Below, piece by piece: positions 59,641 to 64,000 of a DNA stretch of 64,000 nucleotides. The stretch is from Castanea sativa (lineage: Eukaryota; Streptophyta; Magnoliopsida; Fagales; Fagaceae), in assembly GCF_040712315.1 (NCBI RefSeq), contig NC_134024.1, positions 3,309,158-3,373,157 of the forward strand, read 5' to 3'. Numbering within the stretch: position 1 is the first letter of the stretch; the number at the start of each line of letters is the position of its first letter. Below the pieces are notes generated by a model. It had not been told where the DNA came from. It made no database searches and was given only the letters and a program-made list of their open reading frames with translations. The position numbers and the translations under genes were made by a program.

Positions 59641-61379
59641 GACAATACTTTTTTGATTTGATTTGATTTGATTCTTTAATTTTACAATCTCCTTTAGAAT
59701 AAATAATTGATATACCCAACTCTAATCCTTGATGACAATGTTATTATGTACTTCTAAAATAACACATAAATTAGTAATATTGAAAAATTATTTATAACAT
59801 ATCTCCCTTCCTCCTTTTTGGATGAATAAAAAACTCATGTGTTAACAAAAATGTGTTACAAGATAGTGTCACAACACCATTAAAAAAAAAATTGTAACTT
59901 TGAGTTTGGGTTTAAAGAGAGATGAATTATAGTAGCAAGCCCTAATAATAGGGGGGAGAGTATCAAACCCATGGCACTAATTTGATCGTTGGACTTAGCA
60001 CAACTTGGGACTTTAGGGTTGATATTGTCAATTGTTTTGGGTTAGCATCAGGTTTAACAGCATGAAACTTGACCCTTGTCAAGCATATATCAACTAGGGA
60101 AAGGTATTTAATCAACTATTATACTAATTGATCAAAAGCTATTCTAGCATTATGGGTGACTCTCGGTGTTGCACAAAGAGAAACTCCCCATCGTCATATT
60201 AGAAGGCTATTTTGAAGTTCGTGAGCCAAAACTTGGTTAGTGGGAGGCTGAATTTTCATTAAAAACTTTAAACCTAGTTGTGGGGAAGCCTCGATCTACA
60301 AGCGAAGATCATCACCTCCCTCCCTTCATTGATGTTAGTCTCTTCTCTTCATCATCAACATGTCATAATCTCAAAATCGATTGATCATCAATGGGCCATT
60401 AGCTGGCCAAATACTTGATCCTCAATGATTAACAATGGATTCTTACATTTCCAACCCAAAATAGTTGGGTTGAGGTGATGGGTGGAATAGTACCCTTCTA
60501 AACCCAACCCATGAACAATCTTACCTATAAATATTTCATAAATCTCTTAATAGATTATCAAATATTATTTGTTAATATATATATATATATATATATTTTT
60601 AGTAGAAATATATTGTTTTATATTTGTTACACACTAGACTTAGACTTCCTATGACACCAACTAAAAACACAACCGTCAAAATCTATTAAATTAAAGTTTC
60701 TCATCTATTTATTATTGAATATTATATACTTGTATTATGTTTTGTACCTTAAAAAGCAAGCAAATTATAGATTATTATTGAAGACCAATTATTAAAAATT
60801 TTGATTTAAAAACCTTTGTGTTAGATGGGGGATGTGGACAGGGATTTGGATAGAAATTTTTTCTCAGGGACAAGGATAGATTGCCATCCCTATTTATTCT
60901 TATCTTTATAAAAAAAAAAAAGAAGAAGTCATGTCAACCCCACACGTGCGAGGTTTAGATAATAGATAAAATGAAAATATCAATTATTTATAGTCTTCAA
61001 CACTCACAATTTCAGTTAAAATAGTGCATATTAATAGAGTGTACATAGCTTTTATTCTATTTTTAGACTTGGGATTTCCGATTCCTCAAATCTTATGGTG
61101 TTTTCCATTTCTCCACGTCAACTTTGCTTCAAAGCAAAAACTCTCTCTCACTGTCTCTCTCTAATCTCCATCTGTATATCTCTAATTATCTGCTAGATTT
61201 TACTATGGATTTCACAAAAACCAAACAAAACCCATCTCCCCAACCCCAAGTCCCACATCTTCACGCGCATCCACGGCGCGTGCAGCACCACATGACTGAC
61301 TAACTGTAGCGCCTCAAACTCAAACTGAGTGACTGAGAGACACTCTGACACAAACCCAATTCCTCTTCATTTCACAAAC
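59641..61379. other. Intergenic upstream of the right-edge gene
   Basis: AT-rich with no gene. A TA run is at 60578-60596. A CT-rich patch (61141-61166) and the following GC-richer 200 bp, with CACGCGCATCC and GGCGCGTG, probably form the promoter and leader of the next gene. Confidence 0.45.
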
Positions 61380-63913
61380 ATGGGCTGTTGTTGTTATCGT
61401 TGTTGTTTTTCCTCTTGGTCACTTCTTTGTCAAACACTGTTTCTTTTGAATTTGGCTGCTTATCATTTAGCTCATGCCTCATCAGACGAGTACATATCAG
61501 CCATAGGAGACCCAGGTATGGAGAGCCCAGATGTGAGAGTTGGATTAGAAGCTTGGAACTTTTGCAATGAGGTTGGAATGGAAGCACCCAACATGGGTAG
61601 CCCCAGGCTGGCTGATTGTGCTGACTTGGACTGCCCTTTGATCATTGGTATAAATATATGCATGCTACTTTTCTCATTCCAGTTATAGATATTTGATTAC
61701 AAAGTTAGCTAATTTATCTACATTGTTAACAATTAATGCTAATTTCATGTTGGAGTATGTATTTATTATCATGGATGTGTGTGTGTGTGTGGGGAAACCC
61801 ATGTAGGTAATGAAGTAGTATGATCATTGATCAGTGGACATAGGTTCTAGTTTCTGAATTAAATGTGGCAAATTGTCTTATGTGAAATTATGCTGATTAC
61901 AAGAATGTAATAAAAATGTTTCCTTTCTATTTTTTTTTTTTCTAAATTAGGACATAGGTTTTATTTTTTTGATAGATAAAGGTTAGGATTTGAATCTAGG
62001 ACATAGGTTTTAGTTTGCAAATTAACTGTGGCAAATTGTCTTATGTGAAATTATGCTGATTGCAAGAATGTGCTAATAATGATTCCTTTCTCTCTAATTA
62101 GGACATAGGTTTTACCTTTTTATTTTTGATAGATAGGTTAGGATTTGAACCTAGACATAAGTTTTAGTTTCTAAATTCAATGTGGAAAACTTTCTTATGT
62201 GAAATCATGCTGATTACAAAAACGTGCCAAAAATTGATTCCTCTCTCTCTCTCTCTCTTAGGATTTTGTGGTACAATCAGAAGATTTTGATGGCTTAATC
62301 ATGTTTCTCGGAAAATGGAAATTCTTGAATTGGTTTTGATATTTTACCTCAAGCAAATCCAGATATATAATCTATGTGTCCTATACATAGAAGATACAAC
62401 CAAAACTATCAGATTTCAGATTGCAATTTTATCCTTAACCTTTTCTGTTAATTATTTTCAGTAATTCAGGTATGGTTTCCGGGGTCTAAATTATCTTGAT
62501 GCTAATTGACACTCAATACCAAAATTTGTCACCATGGTTTGATTCACTACGGTGAGAATGGAATAAATGCAAACTTTACTTACTTTGATCTAAGCTTGGA
62601 CGATAAATGAAATTGTGACTTTAGATAGTTATTTTACATATAACAACACATGCTCATATTTACAGACTTGTTCTTGATATTTGGTATTCCCCACGGTGTA
62701 CTTTGCTTGTTTTTTTTGCTCCTTTGGAAATCCAAAGAGGGTATTTCTGGGACTTATCGAAAAAACATTAGACCAAGGAGTTGTTTTCCATTTGCATAGA
62801 GTAATATTGAGATGCACAACTTCTTATAATATATTTATTTTCCCATTTTAGATAAGTGACTCCAATGGGAGTTGGTAGGGGATATTTGAACCATTGACCT
62901 CTTCCATGATTCTTATTGAAAGTTTATAAAAGACCTATCATTTCTCACTTCCTTATCTTTCCTTACTCCACCGTTCTGTTTCAAGGCAGTTAAAAGGATA
63001 ATTGTTCTGAAACATCTGCATAGCCATTAACTGGCCTAGCTTCTATTGATTTATGACACACATGTCATCTTTCTTTTGGTAATGCTTATTGTATTTTAAA
63101 ATCCCCTTAAACCATCAGTTTTTCCCCCATTCAGTTTTGCTATATGTACACTTTTATCCAACCAACTCTTTTGAAGAATCTATACTTGATTTAGCTAAGA
63201 TAACAGTGAATTATATAATATATAATTGAATGTAATCATCTACTACATTGATTCTTTACTTTGAGGCCATTGTTAGTTTTATGCTTCTGTAATCAGATAC
63301 CTTGGGCCACACCACAAAGTGCGAAGTTCATCACAAAGTGAATGAATCAGATAACAGCTTAGGGGCTGGTGATAAGTTTCCTGTAACGAGATTCAAGCCA
63401 TACACGGACCCTGACCTGTTTGCTGTGGAAAAGGAACAGTATCTTGCTTCTCTGTGTGAGGTGCATGATTCCTCAGATCCGTGGTACTTCTGGATGATTA
63501 TGCTCAAGAATGGAAACTTTGACAAGAATACTACCCTTTGTCCTGAGAATGGCAAGAATGTCAGTAAAATCATAACAAAGAGAAATTTTCCATGCTTTGG
63601 TGAGGGGTGTATGAATCAACCACTTGTATTCCATAATTATACAAGATTGGTTTCTTCAGGGGACCAAATAGAGTCTTTAACAGGAGGATTTTATGGAACA
63701 TATGACCTTGATGCCGATTTAAGCAAAGGTGTAGGAAATACATCATACTTCTCAGTCACATGGCAGAAGAATTTGAGCACAGGAAGTTGGGTTTTCTCAC
63801 AAAGATTAACAACATCTTCAAAGTATCCTTGGCTTATGTTGTATCTACGTGCAGATGCAACTGAAGGATTTAATGGAGGTTATCACTACAGTGGCCGTGG
63901 AATCATAAGAAAG
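61380..63913 (+). CDS. DUF7705-like secreted protein, 5' part
   Basis: First two exons of a plant-specific gene that leaves the window: 61380-61647 and 63297-63913 (885 bases, 295 codons, ending in phase 0 at donor AAAG|GTTTAT). The N terminus is Cys-rich then hydrophobic (SWSLLCQTLFLLNLAAYHLA), consistent with a signal peptide ending near residue 35. Diagnostic stretches are GDPGM, VGLEAWNFCNEVGMEAPNMG, SPRLADCADLDC, HKVNESDNSLGAGDKFP, SDPWYFWMIMLKNGN and GFYGTYDLDADL. I recall these as conserved in the uncharacterised plant DUF7705 family. Several N-x-S/T sites and conserved Cys suit an extracellular or membrane-anchored protein. Biochemical function is unknown. The GTG-initiated extension upstream is not used. 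A further 87 bases after the donor remain in the window as intron. Confidence 0.85.
61837..62265. repeat. Three tandem ~155-163-bp units in intron 1
   Basis: GGACATAGGTTYTAGTTT, then TGTGGCAAATTGTCTTATGT and TGCTGATTRCAAGAATGT recur with starts of the core word at about 61867, 62030 and 62184. The last copy is the most diverged and ends in a short CT repeat. All lie inside the first intron of the right-edge gene. Confidence 0.8.
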
Positions 63914-64000
63914 GTTTATTCCTTGTCTTCACTTGTTTCTTGCTAGCAGGAAAATTTTTTTGTCTAAACACATTGTCTCTATAAATGAATTCTTACTGAT

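Noticed and set aside
61329..61379. 17-codon N-terminal extension of the right-edge gene
   Set aside because: It would need a GTG start; the ATG at 61380 gives a hydrophobic leader directly.
1..64000. tRNA, rRNA or snoRNA genes
   Set aside because: Visual search for B-box-like GGTTCRAATCC words and tRNA arms gave only degraded SINE-like hits; no complete RNA gene could be supported.

Overview
The window is nuclear DNA of a flowering plant. It is AT-rich, its genes are split by GT-AG introns, and it holds plant-specific families (GDSL esterase/lipase, type II MADS-box, a plant-specific secreted protein) together with plant transposons (MULE, copia, Stowaway and other MITEs, LINE and SINE remnants). 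The predicted proteins and TE mix suggest a woody rosid, possibly Fagales; that placement is a guess from style, not a measurement.

Layout. 1-16.4 kb is mostly repeats: an octamer tandem array (842-1347), a decayed Mutator-like transposase on the minus strand (2037-4884) between two clusters of CTCGAG-centred palindromes, a duplicated accessory block (6.9-9.1 kb) with long G-runs, several MITEs, and at 14.86-16.43 kb a possible small secreted-peptide gene. 16.6-24.8 kb holds two convergent five-exon GDSL lipase genes with identical exon phases, an inverted paralogous pair. 27.7-38.6 kb is a complete 16-exon, 513-codon gene for the splicing factor SMU1 (LisH/CTLH plus WD40) on the minus strand, with TE debris in its introns. 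39.1-39.9 kb is a solo LTR inserted in a TA repeat. 42.2-47.0 kb is a complete seven-exon AGL12/XAL1-type MADS-box gene on the minus strand with a hAT-like insertion in an intron. 47-61 kb is gene-poor: a paired G-box site, a ~1 kb TIR element, an internally deleted copia element with 152-bp LTRs, foldback MITEs and a LINE fragment. 61.4 kb to the right edge is the 5' part of a gene for a DUF7705-like secreted plant protein.

The genes do not form a pathway; as is usual in plants they are independently transcribed neighbours. Coding exons were joined by hand from splice sites, reading phase and family similarity. The four main gene models are frame-consistent throughout, but all family names come from recognition, not from a search. 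I found no convincing undescribed multi-gene system. The least explained items are the oppositely oriented octamer arrays, the palindrome clusters around the MULE, the candidate peptide gene and the double G-box site.
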